Positions 9,593-19,134 of a stretch of 64,000 nt of DNA are shown piece after piece (within the stretch, counting starts at the first letter, position 1; the number at the start of each line of letters is the position of its first letter). Location of the stretch: assembly GCA_947259575.1 (NCBI GenBank), contig CAMYMU010000001.1:186001-250000 (forward strand), written 5' to 3'. The DNA comes from an uncultured Ectothiorhodospiraceae bacterium (GTDB taxonomy: Bacteria > Pseudomonadota > Gammaproteobacteria > UBA6429 > Thiohalophilaceae). The translations under genes were made by a program, and so were the position numbers. The notes beneath the pieces are model-generated. The model was not told the DNA's origin. It did no database searches and saw only the letters and a program-made list of their open reading frames with translations.

Positions 9593-10363
9593 ATGTGGAA
9601 AAAGATACGAATCGCTATATTACTTTTCATTTTGTTTATCGTTGCTGCCGATACATATATGACCCAGTACCGTGCTGTCAGCTGGGATGAGACATTGTGG
9701 GTAGGCATCTATCCAATTAACCTCAACAATGACCCACAGATCGATCGCTACATCGCGAATCTCACCAATCGCAATTTTAAATCAATCGAAGATTTCTTTA
9801 GTCGCGAGGCCGAGGCACTAGGCGTTGAGATTGATCAGCCATTCAAAATGATGGTGGCCCATTCCGTTCAAGAGTTACCGCCAGTGCCACCTGGTAAAGG
9901 TAGTAACGTGCTTGAGATCGCATGGTGGAGTTTGAAGTTACGCTATTGGGCTTCTAGTCAGGATCAGTCTGATTTTTCTCCGCACATCAAAGTCTTCGTC
10001 ATTTACCATCCCTATACTCAACTCGAGAAGTTGGAACACTCGCTTGGCATGGAAAAGGGCATGATCGGGGTGGTGCATGGTTTTGCTCACCGTGAGATGG
10101 AAGGTAAAAACAATCTTGTGATTGCACATGAAATGCTGCACACAATCGGTGCCACTGATAAATATTCCGAAGAATCAGGCGAGCCAGTATATCCGGACGG
10201 TTACGCTGAGCCCGATCGCCAACCTCTGTATCCACAACGCTATGCAGAGCTCATGGGCGGGCGGACGCCACTGTCTGATTCAGACTCAGTGATGCCGCGC
10301 AGCCTTTTGGGTGCAAAATTAGGCGATAAAACAGTCCAGGAAATCAACTGGGCCGAAGAATAA
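9593..10363 (+). CDS. membrane-anchored protein with HExxH motif, putative zinc metallopeptidase
   Basis: 256 residues. A single N-terminal hydrophobic segment (residues 5-21, RIAILLFILFIVAADTY) is followed by a probable periplasmic domain. Residues 177-189 read IAHEMLHTIGATD, giving the HExxH zinc-binding pattern (H179, E180, H183), with the downstream sequence GATDKYSE offering possible third ligands. Near the C-terminus the protein has MGGRTPLSDSDSVMPRSLLG, which resembles the segment around the Met-turn in some metzincin-like proteins, but I cannot assign a family. It starts 36 bases after the GGDEF-EAL gene and may share its transcript. Substrate unknown. Confidence 0.7.
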   Translation: MWKKIRIAILLFILFIVAADTYMTQYRAVSWDETLWVGIYPINLNNDPQIDRYIANLTNRNFKSIEDFFSREAEALGVEIDQPFKMMVAHSVQELPPVPPGKGSNVLEIAWWSLKLRYWASSQDQSDFSPHIKVFVIYHPYTQLEKLEHSLGMEKGMIGVVHGFAHREMEGKNNLVIAHEMLHTIGATDKYSEESGEPVYPDGYAEPDRQPLYPQRYAELMGGRTPLSDSDSVMPRSLLGAKLGDKTVQEINWAEE

Positions 10364-10481
10364 GCCTAATTTGTTACAAAAGTTATCATTTTGAGTGATT
10401 TAGCAGCCCGCGTCTTTCTCTAACAAACTGATTTTTAAGTCTATTTTTATCTAGTTGGATGACTAATAATTGAGCAAAAAA

Positions 10482-10510
10482 TTGTGACGTGAGTCACATT
10501 TTAGTATAAT
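10482..10510 (+). promoter_or_regulatory. sigma-70 promoter with overlapping CRP/FNR-type palindrome
   Basis: TTGTGA (10482-10487) and TATAAT (10505-10510) are separated by 17 bases. TGTGA-CGTGAG-TCACA (10483-10498) is an exact match to the CRP consensus TGTGA-N6-TCACA and covers the -35 box. With the start site near 10517, the site is centred around -27, a position that normally represses. It serves the DUF5658-like gene starting at 10546. Confidence 0.65.
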
Positions 10511-10545
10511 GCACACATTCAATCTGTGTGCTTTAATTTGGACCT

Positions 10546-11025
10546 ATGGCTGAAATGAGAACTACGTCACAAGAAATCGAGTGTCAGCGCGTTCGGGTTG
10601 AGCGGCGCCAGGCAAACCTGCGTAGCTGCTTTTATGCTCTTGTCATGAACCGTCGCAAAGGCGATCGCCGCTCGGGCCACAGTAACGAAAATACTTATGT
10701 GGATGTCTATGGCCCGAAAATTTTACTTGGCGCCATCGCTGTGATGATCTTTTGTGTCCTTGATGCTTTCTTTACGCTGATACTGCTAGAGCGTGGAGCC
10801 TCTGAGTTGAATCCTTTCCTGGCCTGGATGTTAGAAATCGATGTAATGTGGTTTTATGTCTCTAAGTATGTGATTACCGCCATCTGTGTTTTATGGATCG
10901 TGATCCACAAACAATTCGATTTCTTTGGTTTTAAAGGTCGGCACGTCATGGTTGGTGCGCTCCTGTCGTACATGGTGTTGATTACTTATCAGGTTTCTAT
11001 GTTATTGGAAACGCCTACATTGTAA
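10546..11025 (+). CDS. small membrane protein, DUF5658-like
   Basis: 159 residues. The N-terminal ~50 residues are Arg-rich and soluble (MNRRKGDRRSGH), followed by three hydrophobic segments (ILLGAIAVMIFCVLDAFFTLILL; VSKYVITAICVLWIVI; VMVGALLSYMVLITYQVSML). The pattern 'DAFFTLILLERGASELNPFLAWML' with the conserved E-x-NP is typical of DUF5658 inner-membrane proteins, which have no known function. The promoter upstream carries a CRP-like palindrome over its -35 box. An internal ATG (MNRRKGDRR, codon 34) could be an alternative start. Followed by another small membrane protein on the same strand. Confidence 0.75.
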   Translation: MAEMRTTSQEIECQRVRVERRQANLRSCFYALVMNRRKGDRRSGHSNENTYVDVYGPKILLGAIAVMIFCVLDAFFTLILLERGASELNPFLAWMLEIDVMWFYVSKYVITAICVLWIVIHKQFDFFGFKGRHVMVGALLSYMVLITYQVSMLLETPTL

Positions 11026-11065
11026 ACTCGTCTCCACTGTTTCCAACCATTCAAAGTAAATAACT

Positions 11066-11530
11066 ATGCAGCAGATTTCTGAACGGATTTTGCTGACCCT
11101 GTGGGTCGGCGGAATGTGGGTAGTCGGGCCGGTAGTGACGCCGACCTTATTCAAAATGATCGATGATCGCACCCTTGCAGCCACTATCGCCGGTCAATTG
11201 TTTACCATAATGAGTGTTATTGGTTTGTTCTGCGGGGGCTTATTGCTTATTAGTCATGTCTGGGAGAGTGGTAAGCAGGTTTTTAAGAGCTGGCGTGCCT
11301 GGCTACTACTGGCAATGTTATTGATCATCATTATTGGCGAGTTTGTTTTAGCCCCTGGTATTGTCGAAATACGCGAGGCCGGTATGCCGGACGATGCCCG
11401 GGCTCGTTTTGATATGCTGCACCGCAGCGCATCTACGCTCTATATGATGAGTAGTTTGGCTGGGTTGGTGTTGGTGATCTTTGGGGTGAATAGCCGAATT
11501 GCTTCAGGCAAACAGAACTCTACTGTTTAG
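11066..11530 (+). CDS. DUF4149 domain inner-membrane protein
   Basis: 154 residues with four hydrophobic segments. The N-terminal LLTLWVGGMWVVGPVVTPTLFKMIDDRTLA matches the DUF4149 pattern (W-x-G-x-x-x-x-x-x-x-x-P-x-L-F), and the second loop has FDMLHRSASTLYMM. The family is widespread in proteobacteria and found next to yhbY in many of them; its function is unknown. Its stop overlaps the convergent yhbY stop by three bases, so neither gene can have an intergenic terminator there. Confidence 0.85.
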   Translation: MQQISERILLTLWVGGMWVVGPVVTPTLFKMIDDRTLAATIAGQLFTIMSVIGLFCGGLLLISHVWESGKQVFKSWRAWLLLAMLLIIIIGEFVLAPGIVEIREAGMPDDARARFDMLHRSASTLYMMSSLAGLVLVIFGVNSRIASGKQNSTV

Positions 11531-11814
11531 GGACTTGTCTTTTTCTCTTCAGAAGGACGATAAAACACAGCTACATGGCCAATACGTTGGATGACGTCAC
11601 TGCCGGTCTGTTGGGCGATTTGATCGATGATCTGGTTGCGCTCATCTTTGTCGCCTGCGTTGACGCGTATCTTTAGCAGCTCGTGGATTTCCAGTGCATT
11701 GTCGATCTCATGCATAACATTATCAGTCAAACCGTGTTGACCAATGATAACCACGACCTTGAGGTGATGTGCCAGCTTGCGAAGTTCTTTAACTTGTTTT
11801 TGGGATAAGCTCAT
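11527..11814 (-). CDS. yhbY: ribosome assembly RNA-binding protein YhbY (CRM domain)
   Basis: 95 residues forming a single CRM domain: LSQKQVKELRKLAHHLKVVVIIGQHGLTDNVMHEIDNALEIHELLKIRVNAGDK. The GQHGLT loop corresponds to the GxxG RNA-binding loop of CRM proteins. YhbY associates with pre-50S particles. It is divergent from rlmE, also a 50S-maturation gene, as in E. coli; the 44-base gap must hold both promoters. Convergent and overlapping with the DUF4149 gene. Confidence 0.93.
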   Translation of the reverse strand: MSLSQKQVKELRKLAHHLKVVVIIGQHGLTDNVMHEIDNALEIHELLKIRVNAGDKDERNQIIDQIAQQTGSDVIQRIGHVAVFYRPSEEKKTSP

Positions 11815-11858
11815 TACGCTATTATATATTGAGACGGTTAAAAAAGTTATGAGTATTT

Positions 11859-12479
11859 ATGTCCAGATCTAAAAGCAGCAGCAAATGGCTTAAAGAGCAT
11901 TTCGATGATCCTTATGTCAAACAGGCTCAAGAAGCGGGATATCGCTCGCGTGCGGTGTTTAAGCTCAAGGAGATTGACGATAAAGATCAACTACTGAAGC
12001 CAGGACGAAGTGTCGTTGATCTGGGGGCTGCGCCGGGGGGCTGGACAGAGTACGCGCGCTCGAAATTACCCGATAAAGACCCGGTATTTGCCCTGGATAT
12101 TCTGCCCATGGAGCCGATTGCTGGAGTGGATATTATTGAGGGAGATTTTACTTCTGAGGCGGTTCTCAATGAACTACTCGAGGCCCTGGATGGGGCTAAA
12201 ATTAACCTTGTATTATCGGATATGGCCCCCAATATCAGTGGTATGAAGGCGATCGATCAGCCGAAAGCGATGTATCTTGCTGAATTAGCACTGGATTTTT
12301 GTCAGCAGGCCATGGCTCCCGGAGGCGATTTCCTGGTAAAGGTCTTTCAGGGCGAAGGGTTTGATGACTTTTTACGGGCCATGCGCGATCGATTCCAGAA
12401 GGTTTTGGTGCGTAAACCCAGTGCATCTAGACCCAGATCGCGAGAAGTGTATTTGTTAGGCCGGCATTATAAGGCCTAG
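11859..12479 (+). CDS. rlmE: 23S rRNA (uridine-2'-O)-methyltransferase RlmE
   Basis: 206 residues, the usual length of RlmE/FtsJ. It methylates the 2'-O of U2552 in the 23S rRNA A-loop in an assembled 50S particle. Motif I is VVDLGAAPGGWTEYARSKL; the K-D-K-E catalytic set is present (K near the N-terminus in SRAVFKLKEID, D in VLSDMAPNISG, K in FLVKVFQGEGFD, E in SREVYLLG). The heat-shock linkage to ftsH downstream is conserved in gammaproteobacteria. Start ATG 11859 gives MSRSKSSSKWLKEH, matching family N-termini. Confidence 0.96.
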   Translation: MSRSKSSSKWLKEHFDDPYVKQAQEAGYRSRAVFKLKEIDDKDQLLKPGRSVVDLGAAPGGWTEYARSKLPDKDPVFALDILPMEPIAGVDIIEGDFTSEAVLNELLEALDGAKINLVLSDMAPNISGMKAIDQPKAMYLAELALDFCQQAMAPGGDFLVKVFQGEGFDDFLRAMRDRFQKVLVRKPSASRPRSREVYLLGRHYKA

Positions 12480-12565
12480 AATGAGGTAGGTTTTAGGCAC
12501 TATACCGTTTAAGCTCTATACTGTATGGTAAATATTAAGAATTAAATGTTAGCTAGAGGCACATT

Positions 12566-14485
12566 GTGAACGACATCGCCAAGAATATTATCTTATGGGT
12601 CATCATTGCTTTTATATTGATGATCATCTTCAAGCAAATCAGTGGTACTGGCTCCGATCAGAAAATGGATTACAGTGCATTTCTTGAGCACGTACATACC
12701 AAGAATGTAGAGTCTGTGACATTCAATGGTCGCACGATTACCGGCACACTTCGCAATGATAGCAAGGGTTTTGTGACCTATAGCGCCGAGACAGATAACA
12801 GTGCACTGATTCAAGAACTGCGCGAAAACAATGTTAACTTCAAAGCAGAACAACCCGATCAAGGATTGTTAACCCAAATATTTATTTCATGGTTCCCGAT
12901 CTTTTTGATCGTCGGCATCATGATTTTCCTGATGCGTCAGATGCAAGGTGGTGGCGGTGGCCGTGGTGCCTTGTCGTTCGGTAAGAGCCGTGCGCGTATG
13001 TTGGGCGAAGACCAGGTTAAAATAAACTTTAGTGATGTCGCGGGCGTTGATGAAGCTAAAGAAGAAGTAGGCGAACTGGTTGAGTTCCTACGTGACCCAG
13101 GCAAGTTCCAGAAACTTGGCGGTAAAATTCCACGCGGTGTTTTAATGGTTGGTCCTCCGGGTACCGGTAAAACACTTTTAGCGAAAGCTATTGCCGGAGA
13201 AGCCAAAGTTCCTTTCTTTACTATTTCCGGTTCAGACTTTGTTGAAATGTTTGTCGGTGTCGGTGCCTCACGTGTTCGTGATATGTTTGAACAAGCAAAG
13301 AAACATGCACCTTGTATCATTTTTATTGATGAGATCGATGCAGTTGGTCGTCATCGTGGTGCGGGTGTCGGCGGTGGTCACGATGAACGTGAGCAAACGC
13401 TGAACCAACTCCTGGTTGAGATGGATGGTTTTGAAGGTAATGAAGGCGTAATCGTTATTGCCGCAACTAACCGTCCTGATGTATTGGACCCTGCTTTATT
13501 ACGTCCAGGGCGTTTTGATCGCCAGGTCGTTGTGCCATTACCTGATTTACGCGGTCGCGAACAAATTCTAAAAGTACACATGCGTAAAGTACCCATCTCA
13601 GATGACGTAAGAGCGAAAGTAATTGCACGTGGTACCCCTGGTTTTTCCGGAGCAGATTTGGCTAACCTGGTCAACGAGGCAGCACTGTTTGCAGCACGCT
13701 CAAATAAACGTCTGGTCGATATGGAAGAATTTGAAAAAGCCAAAGACAAGATCATGATGGGTGCTGAACGTAAGTCCATGGTGATGAGCGAGGAAGAGAA
13801 AAAACTTACTGCATATCACGAAGCGGGACATGCGATTGTTGGTTGGCATGTACCTGAGCATGATCCTGTTTATAAAGTTACTATTATTCCGCGTGGTCGT
13901 GCATTGGGCGTTACTATGTATCTGCCTGAAGAGGATCGTTACAGTCATAGTAAACAAATGTTGGAGAGCCGTTTATCCAGTTTGTTTGGCGGTCGTATTG
14001 CCGAAGAACTTATCTTTGGATCTGAGAGTGTCACAACCGGTGCATCCAATGATATTCAACGTGCCACTGAGATTGCACACAACATGGTCACTAAGTGGGG
14101 TCTGTCGGAAAAGCTGGGTCCATTAAGTTATGGTGAAGATGAAGGCGAGGTCTTCCTGGGACACTCGGTAACACAGCACAAGAGTGTATCTGATGGAACA
14201 GCCAATGCGATTGATGAAGAAGTGCGTGCCATAGTCGATCGTAATTATGCACGTGCAGAAAAGATTCTGAACGATGACATGGATAAGCTGCATGCAATGG
14301 CAGAAGCTCTGATGAAGTACGAGACCATTGATGCGAATCAAATTAAAGACATCATGGATGGCAAACCACCTCGTGCACCGAAAGATTGGGACGACCATGA
14401 AATCGACAGCGACAGTGATTCTTCTAGTGAGGGTAGTAGTAGTAAGAAGGGTGGGAAGATAGGCGGTCCGGCCTCAGAACACTAA
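12566..14485 (+). CDS. ftsH: ATP-dependent zinc metalloprotease FtsH
   Basis: 639 residues from a GTG start preceded by AGAGG. A membrane-bound AAA+ protease that degrades misfolded membrane proteins and regulators such as LpxC and sigma-32 in E. coli. Two transmembrane segments (residues ~7-24 and ~100-120) flank a periplasmic domain. AAA module: Walker A GPPGTGKT, Walker [12 protein letters not shown], second region of homology [21 protein letters not shown], pore motif [17 protein letters not shown]. Protease module: zinc site [11 protein letters not shown]. The C-terminal tail is Ser/Asp/Gly-rich and low in complexity ([17 protein letters not shown]). Probably cotranscribed with rlmE. Confidence 0.98.
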   Translation: MNDIAKNIILWVIIAFILMIIFKQISGTGSDQKMDYSAFLEHVHTKNVESVTFNGRTITGTLRNDSKGFVTYSAETDNSALIQELRENNVNFKAEQPDQGLLTQIFISWFPIFLIVGIMIFLMRQMQGGGGGRGALSFGKSRARMLGEDQVKINFSDVAGVDEAKEEVGELVEFLRDPGKFQKLGGKIPRGVLMVGPPGTGKTLLAKAIAGEAKVPFFTISGSDFVEMFVGVGASRVRDMFEQAKKHAPCIIFIDEIDAVGRHRGAGVGGGHDEREQTLNQLLVEMDGFEGNEGVIVIAATNRPDVLDPALLRPGRFDRQVVVPLPDLRGREQILKVHMRKVPISDDVRAKVIARGTPGFSGADLANLVNEAALFAARSNKRLVDMEEFEKAKDKIMMGAERKSMVMSEEEKKLTAYHEAGHAIVGWHVPEHDPVYKVTIIPRGRALGVTMYLPEEDRYSHSKQMLESRLSSLFGGRIAEELIFGSESVTTGASNDIQRATEIAHNMVTKWGLSEKLGPLSYGEDEGEVFLGHSVTQHKSVSDGTANAIDEEVRAIVDRNYARAEKILNDDMDKLHAMAEALMKYETIDANQIKDIMDGKPPRAPKDWDDHEIDSDSDSSSEGSSSKKGGKIGGPASEH

Positions 14486-14620
14486 TTTCAAACAATTTAA
14501 ACAGCGCTGACTTCGTTAAAAGTATGTTCGCCAGTTCGTCACTTACTATATGTAAGCTTCTTATGGCTCACACACTTTTGCCTTGTCATCGTCTGCTTAA
14601 ATAGTCTGAAAAATAATATA

Positions 14621-14646
14621 CGCCCTTGTTAAAGAGGGCGTTTTTA
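14621..14646 (+). terminator. rho-independent terminator between ftsH and folP
   Basis: Stem CGCCCT (14621-14626) / AGGGCG (14635-14640) with an 8-base loop, followed by five T (14641-14645). It sits 136 bases after the ftsH stop and 15 bases before folP. Because folP starts immediately after it, some readthrough or a promoter inside 14486-14620 would be needed for folP. Confidence 0.75.
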
Positions 14647-14660
14647 TTTAAGCAAGAATA

Positions 14661-15482
14661 ATGCAATTCAAAAACAAACAACTCGATCTATCTATTCCAC
14701 AAGTTATGGGGGTGCTGAATGTCACGCCAGATTCTTTTTCTGACGGCGGGCGTTTTACTAATCTTGATGCGGCGCTAAACCAGGCAAAACAGATGGTGGA
14801 AGAGGGGGCGACTATCATTGATATTGGTGGTGAGTCGACACGCCCTGGTGCCGAGGCAGTAACCGAACAGGCTGAACTGGATCGCGTTATCCCGATTATC
14901 GAACGAATCGCAACTGAGCTTGATGTCATTATCTCTATCGACACGTGTAAAGCCACTGTCATGCAGGAGGCGGTCACGGCTGGTGCCCACATGATTAACG
15001 ATGTTGCGGGTCTACGCGCTGAGGGAGCATTGAACACTGCGGCAAGCCTGCAAGTTCCAGTTTGCGTTATGCATATGAAAGGTGAGCCACGTACAATGCA
15101 AGCGTCACCTGAGTATGAAAATGTCGTTGCAGAGGTCAAAGCTTTTCTTGCAGAGCGAAAACAGGCTTGTCTTGATGCAGGTATAAACGAAAATCAGATC
15201 ATCATTGATCCTGGCTTTGGTTTTGGCAAAACCGTGCAGCACAATCTACAAATCATGAAAGGTTTACCTGATTTATTGGAGCTGAATCTGCCTGTATTGC
15301 TAGGTGTATCGCGAAAATCAACAATTGGTGCCATACTTAATAGAGGAGTCGACGATCGATTGCATGGCAGCGTCGCCCTCGCCAGTCTCGCAGTTTGGTC
15401 TGGGGTAAACATTATTCGAGCGCATGACGTTAAGGCAACTGTCGACGCATTGGGAATTATTCAGGCTATTAAGAAAGCATAA
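14661..15482 (+). CDS. folP: dihydropteroate synthase
   Basis: 273 residues. Condenses p-aminobenzoate with 6-hydroxymethyl-dihydropterin pyrophosphate in folate synthesis and is the sulfonamide target. Signatures: [17 protein letters not shown] at the N-terminus, [53 protein letters not shown] and [11 protein letters not shown]. The (beta/alpha)8 motif set is complete. The gene begins just after a terminator-like hairpin and is 20 bases upstream of glmM, the usual folP-glmM pair. Confidence 0.97.
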   Translation: MQFKNKQLDLSIPQVMGVLNVTPDSFSDGGRFTNLDAALNQAKQMVEEGATIIDIGGESTRPGAEAVTEQAELDRVIPIIERIATELDVIISIDTCKATVMQEAVTAGAHMINDVAGLRAEGALNTAASLQVPVCVMHMKGEPRTMQASPEYENVVAEVKAFLAERKQACLDAGINENQIIIDPGFGFGKTVQHNLQIMKGLPDLLELNLPVLLGVSRKSTIGAILNRGVDDRLHGSVALASLAVWSGVNIIRAHDVKATVDALGIIQAIKKA

Positions 15483-15502
15483 TCGGGGAAAGAAGCGTAA
15501 TT

Positions 15503-16849
15503 ATGTCTAAGAAATATTTTGGCACTGATGGTATTCGAGGAAGAGTGGGCCAGGATCCAATTACACCGGATTTTATGATGCGTCTTGGTTGGGCAGCCGG
15601 CAAAGTGTTTGCAGGAAATAACGGCAATAAAGTGATTATCGGCAAAGATACCCGTATCTCTGGTTACATGTTTGAGTCGGCACTTGAAGCGGGACTCTCA
15701 GCTGCTGGTGCTGACAGCTTGTTACTCGGCCCCATGCCGACCCCTGCGATCGCACACCTTACCCGCACCTTGCATGCGAATGCCGGTATTGTGATTAGTG
15801 CATCGCACAATCCTTATTATGACAATGGCATCAAATTCTTTTCAGCAGAGGGCACCAAGTTGCCAGATGAGGTTGAGCTGAAAATTGAAGACATGCTGGA
15901 TCAGCCCATGCGCAGTAATGATTCTGTGGATTTAGGTAAAGCTTTGCGTATTGATGACGCTGAAGGCCGTTATATTGAATTTTGTAAAAGTGCTGTAGCT
16001 TTTGCCACCAACCTTAAGGATTTAAGAATCGTGATCGACTGCGCCAATGGTGCTACCTATAAAGTTGCTCCCATGGTCTTTGATGAACTGGGTGCGGAGG
16101 TGATTCCCATTGGCACTGATCCTGATGGCCTCAATATCAATGAAGAATGTGGTTCCACCCACCCTGACTGGCTACGCAATACGGTTCTCGAGACCCGTGC
16201 TGATTTGGGTATTGCGCTTGATGGGGACGGAGATCGTTTGATTATGGTCGATCATACTGGCAAGGTCATTGATGGTGATGAGTTGTTATATGTGATTGCG
16301 CATGATCGCGTGCGACGTCAGATTATGAACGGGGGTGTGGTGGGTACCCTGATGAGTAACCTCGGTTTTGAACATGCGCTTGAACGTTTGAATGTGCCCT
16401 TCATTAGAGCCAAGGTGGGTGATCGTTATGTTATGGAGCAGTTGCTGGCTAATAACTGGTACCTGGGGGGCGAGTCCTCAGGGCATATTATATGCCTCGA
16501 TCGGACCACGACGGGTGACGGTATTATTTCTGCACTACAAGTTGTGTCCGCAGTGGTTGAAACCGGTAGAACATTGAACGATCTGGTGAGTGGCACTGGC
16601 ATGACCAAATATCCGCAAACCCTGGTCAATGTGGAAATGTCTGAGCGAATCGATGTTAATCAGATTGATAGTATCCAGGCTGCCGTTCGTGATGCAGAGT
16701 CTACGCTAGCCGATACTGGGCGAGTGTTGTTGAGGCCCTCAGGTACTGAACCACTGGTTCGCGTCATGGTCGAGGGCCAGGATGATAACCAGGTAGAAAA
16801 AGTCGCTAATGAACTGGCTGACGTGGTCAGGCAAGCCGTAAATGGCTAA
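15503..16849 (+). CDS. glmM: phosphoglucosamine mutase
   Basis: 448 residues. Interconverts glucosamine-6-phosphate and glucosamine-1-phosphate for UDP-GlcNAc, and so for peptidoglycan and LPS. Starts [16 protein letters not shown]; the phosphoserine active site is [19 protein letters not shown] (Ser in SASHNP); the Mg2+ loop is [13 protein letters not shown]; the sugar loop is [12 protein letters not shown]; the phosphate-binding C-terminal loop is [23 protein letters not shown] ribosome site upstream. Forms an operon with folP; a 230-base gap separates it from tpiA. Confidence 0.97.
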   Translation: MSKKYFGTDGIRGRVGQDPITPDFMMRLGWAAGKVFAGNNGNKVIIGKDTRISGYMFESALEAGLSAAGADSLLLGPMPTPAIAHLTRTLHANAGIVISASHNPYYDNGIKFFSAEGTKLPDEVELKIEDMLDQPMRSNDSVDLGKALRIDDAEGRYIEFCKSAVAFATNLKDLRIVIDCANGATYKVAPMVFDELGAEVIPIGTDPDGLNINEECGSTHPDWLRNTVLETRADLGIALDGDGDRLIMVDHTGKVIDGDELLYVIAHDRVRRQIMNGGVVGTLMSNLGFEHALERLNVPFIRAKVGDRYVMEQLLANNWYLGGESSGHIICLDRTTTGDGIISALQVVSAVVETGRTLNDLVSGTGMTKYPQTLVNVEMSERIDVNQIDSIQAAVRDAESTLADTGRVLLRPSGTEPLVRVMVEGQDDNQVEKVANELADVVRQAVNG

Positions 16850-17079
16850 ATAGTAAGCAGCTGGCTGGTTAAGCATAAAGTACTGCAAAATCAGTAGGCT
16901 GCCAGTCGGTCTCACCACCAAATTTACCCCGATTTTAGCTCGATTTGTAAAGGGGATCCCGCCCACTAGATTGATTTATAAGGCTGCTAAAGGTAAGCTT
17001 GCGCGCTATTTGACCCTCAGCAGAAAAGACAGGGTTGGCGAGAACAAACACCTAAATTTAACTAACATCGGGGAAGAAC

Positions 17080-17829
17080 ATGCGCACTATCTTGATTGCC
17101 GGAAACTGGAAAATGAACGGCTCACGGGCCAGCATTAAGGAATTACTGGACGGACTAAAGGCCGGTATTGGCAACGTCAAGAACGCCCAAATGGCAGTTT
17201 GCGCACCTTCAATTTACCTGGCCGATGTGGCTGACCAGCTAGCTGGTACGGCTATCGGCTATGGTGCTCAGGATGTGAGCACAGAAGCCAGCGGCGCCTT
17301 TACGGGGGAAATCTCAGCTTCGATGATTAAGGATTTTAACTGCAAGTACATCATTGTGGGGCACTCAGAACGTCGTACCTATCATGCTGAGACTGATGAA
17401 ATAGTCTCGAAGAAATTTGGCGTGGTCCTCGAAGCGGGTATGACACCTATTTTTTGTATCGGTGAGACACTCGAAGAGCGCGAAAAGGGTATTACAGAAG
17501 AAGTGGTTGCACGCCAGGTCCAGGCAGTTATTGATATGCACGGAGCAGAAGCGTTGGCTAAAGGTGTGATTGCGTATGAGCCAGTGTGGGCAATCGGCAC
17601 GGGTAAGACAGCGTCACCTGAGCAAGCACAAGATGTGCACGCATTTATTCGTAGCGTGATTGCTAAAGCGGATGCCGGTGTTGCGGAGAACATCATTATT
17701 CAATATGGCGGCAGTATGAATGCCGGCAATGCAAAAGACTTATTGGCTCAACCAGACATCGATGGTGGATTGATTGGTGGAGCATCACTCAAGGCGGAAG
17801 ACTTCCTGGCCATCGGTACTTCTGCTTAA
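17080..17829 (+). CDS. tpiA: triosephosphate isomerase
   Basis: 249 residues. Interconverts dihydroxyacetone phosphate and glyceraldehyde-3-phosphate. N-terminal GNWKMNG (catalytic Lys), VGHSERR (His electrophile), AYEPVWAIGTGKTAS (catalytic Glu and flexible loop 6), IIQYGGSMNAGNA and GGLIGGASL phosphate-binding segments are all intact. GGGGAAG ribosome site. The tpiA-secG-tRNA-Leu order is the standard one in gammaproteobacteria. The 230 bases upstream (16850-17079) show no clear terminator or consensus promoter to my reading. Confidence 0.97.
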   Translation: MRTILIAGNWKMNGSRASIKELLDGLKAGIGNVKNAQMAVCAPSIYLADVADQLAGTAIGYGAQDVSTEASGAFTGEISASMIKDFNCKYIIVGHSERRTYHAETDEIVSKKFGVVLEAGMTPIFCIGETLEEREKGITEEVVARQVQAVIDMHGAEALAKGVIAYEPVWAIGTGKTASPEQAQDVHAFIRSVIAKADAGVAENIIIQYGGSMNAGNAKDLLAQPDIDGGLIGGASLKAEDFLAIGTSA

Positions 17830-17847
17830 GGATTTAAGGTATCAAGT

Positions 17848-18240
17848 ATGTTTAATAATATTTTATTGGTTATCCACGTTCTTATTGCGGTTGGCATCGT
17901 AGGTTTGATCCTGTTGCAACAAGGTAAGGGCGCGGATGCTGGTGCTGCCTTTGGCGGTGGTTCATCGGGTACGGTATTTGGCTCGCAAGGATCGGGTACA
18001 TTCCTATCAAGAGCAACGGCCGTATTGGCTGCCATGTTTCTTGTAACTAGTTTGTCGCTTGCTTATCTTGCCAAGAACGCACCAACAGGTGATGACTTCC
18101 AGGAAACTTTTAAAGTAGAAGAGACTCTCCCTGCTGATGGTGCGACAGATGCATCCACATTACCGGTTGAGGATGCATCAACACAACCAGCAGAACAGGC
18201 ACCTGCAGAAGCCCAGCCAGAAACAAGCTTGCCTGAGTAA
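17848..18240 (+). CDS. secG: preprotein translocase subunit SecG
   Basis: 130 residues. Two transmembrane helices (residues ~4-24 and ~52-72) flank the conserved cytoplasmic loop [36 protein letters not shown]. SecG joins SecYE and assists SecA-driven protein export. The C-terminal ~45 residues are an acidic, Ala/Pro-rich low-complexity tail ([24 protein letters not shown]), as often seen in proteobacterial SecG. It is 18 bases downstream of tpiA and 44 bases upstream of tRNA-Leu, so the tRNA may be processed from a shared transcript. Confidence 0.96.
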   Translation: MFNNILLVIHVLIAVGIVGLILLQQGKGADAGAAFGGGSSGTVFGSQGSGTFLSRATAVLAAMFLVTSLSLAYLAKNAPTGDDFQETFKVEETLPADGATDASTLPVEDASTQPAEQAPAEAQPETSLPE

Positions 18241-18284
18241 TAAATAGTTTAAACGTGTAATGCGTGGGTATTCTCTCTATACAT

Positions 18285-18369
18285 GCCGATGTGGTGGAAC
18301 TGGTAGACACGCTATCTTGAGGGGGTAGTGGCTTAGGCCGTGCCGGTTCGACTCCGGCCATCGGCACCA
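18285..18369 (+). tRNA. tRNA-Leu (anticodon GAG)
   Basis: 85 bases including an encoded CCA (18367-18369). Acceptor arms GCCGATG (18285-18291) and CATCGGC (18359-18365) pair perfectly; the D arm has GGTAGACAC; the anticodon loop TTGAGGG gives GAG at 18319-18321; a long class II variable arm follows; the T arm is GCCGGTTCGACTCCGGC. It reads CUC/CUU leucine codons. Position after secG is conserved; normally nuoA follows directly. Confidence 0.97.
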
Positions 18370-18399
18370 TTTTTAATCAACAAAAAACCATTAATTTCA

Positions 18400-18452
18400 G
18401 TCCGCGAATTTACGCAAATGAACGCAAACTGTATTCGTGTTTAATTGCGGAC
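18400..18452. repeat. short imperfect inverted repeat downstream of tRNA-Leu
   Basis: Outer arms GTCCGC (18400-18405) / GCGGAC (18447-18452) extend imperfectly inward (GAATTTACG.. and ..CGTGTTTAATT) over a 53-base element. The left arm resembles a GCGTTCATTTGCG-type sequence that I recall being dispersed in many bacterial genomes, but I cannot verify copies here. It lies between tRNA-Leu and the end of the minus-strand SleB-like gene and may act as that gene's terminator. Confidence 0.45.
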
Positions 18453-18462
18453 AATTTTGTTT

Positions 18463-19038
18463 TTAATAAAAAATGTGTTTGCCTATCTTGGCTTTCACTT
18501 TCTTTTTACGCGCCCATTTTGGTTTAACGTAGTTGGCGTGATAAAAGAGTGCACCTTTTACTCTGGGCTTAAACTCACCATTATGAACGTGTTGGGCGAT
18601 TTTCACGGCCTGGTGCCAGGGTTTTGAGTTTAAGTTGATCGCATAGTCTAACTCTGTCCATGAGAATGCGCTTACATAACGTTTGCGCTTTTTATCCCAG
18701 CCTTTTTGATGGACGACTTCGCAAATTGTGTTCGGGTAATGTTTTGATTTCACTCTGTTAAGCGTAACCTCGGCGACGGCATATTGCCCTGCCTTAGGCT
18801 CACCGCGTGCTTCGTGATAAATATTAACGGCAAGGCAGTACAAATCCTGCTTTTTGCGTTCGTAGTCGATGGAATAATGTGCGGTGGCGCCAACGACGGT
18901 TGAAACCAGGACGATAATGGTTCCCACAACAATACGTTCACGCTTGGTTGTATACCACCAATAACGGGCGTGTATAAACCAGCTGCGCAAGGGCGAGTTG
19001 CGACGAGAAGATTTTCTGGGTTTTCTTTTCTTACTCAT
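18463..19038 (-). CDS. SleB-type cell wall hydrolase, membrane anchored
   Basis: 191 residues. A basic N-terminus (MSKKRKPRKSSRRN) precedes one transmembrane segment (IVVGTIIVLVSTVVGATAHY, residues ~41-60), then a catalytic domain on the outside. LYCLAVNIYHEARGEPKAGQYAVAEVTLNRVK contains the catalytic Glu of SleB/CwlJ hydrolases (YHEARGE), and SAFSWTELDYAI, ALFYHANYVKPKW are also family features. Hydrolase_2 enzymes cleave peptidoglycan; in a Gram-negative it would work in the periplasm during wall turnover. It sits between tRNA-Leu and nuoA together with another minus-strand gene, breaking the usual synteny. Confidence 0.88.
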   Translation of the reverse strand: MSKKRKPRKSSRRNSPLRSWFIHARYWWYTTKRERIVVGTIIVLVSTVVGATAHYSIDYERKKQDLYCLAVNIYHEARGEPKAGQYAVAEVTLNRVKSKHYPNTICEVVHQKGWDKKRKRYVSAFSWTELDYAINLNSKPWHQAVKIAQHVHNGEFKPRVKGALFYHANYVKPKWARKKKVKAKIGKHIFY

Positions 19039-19134
19039 GTCAGTTTGTCACTTAAAAAAACGGCAACCTTAATTTACTCATATATATCTTCTAATACAGC
19101 GGCAAAAACGGGCAAAATGCTGACCGATTCTGAC

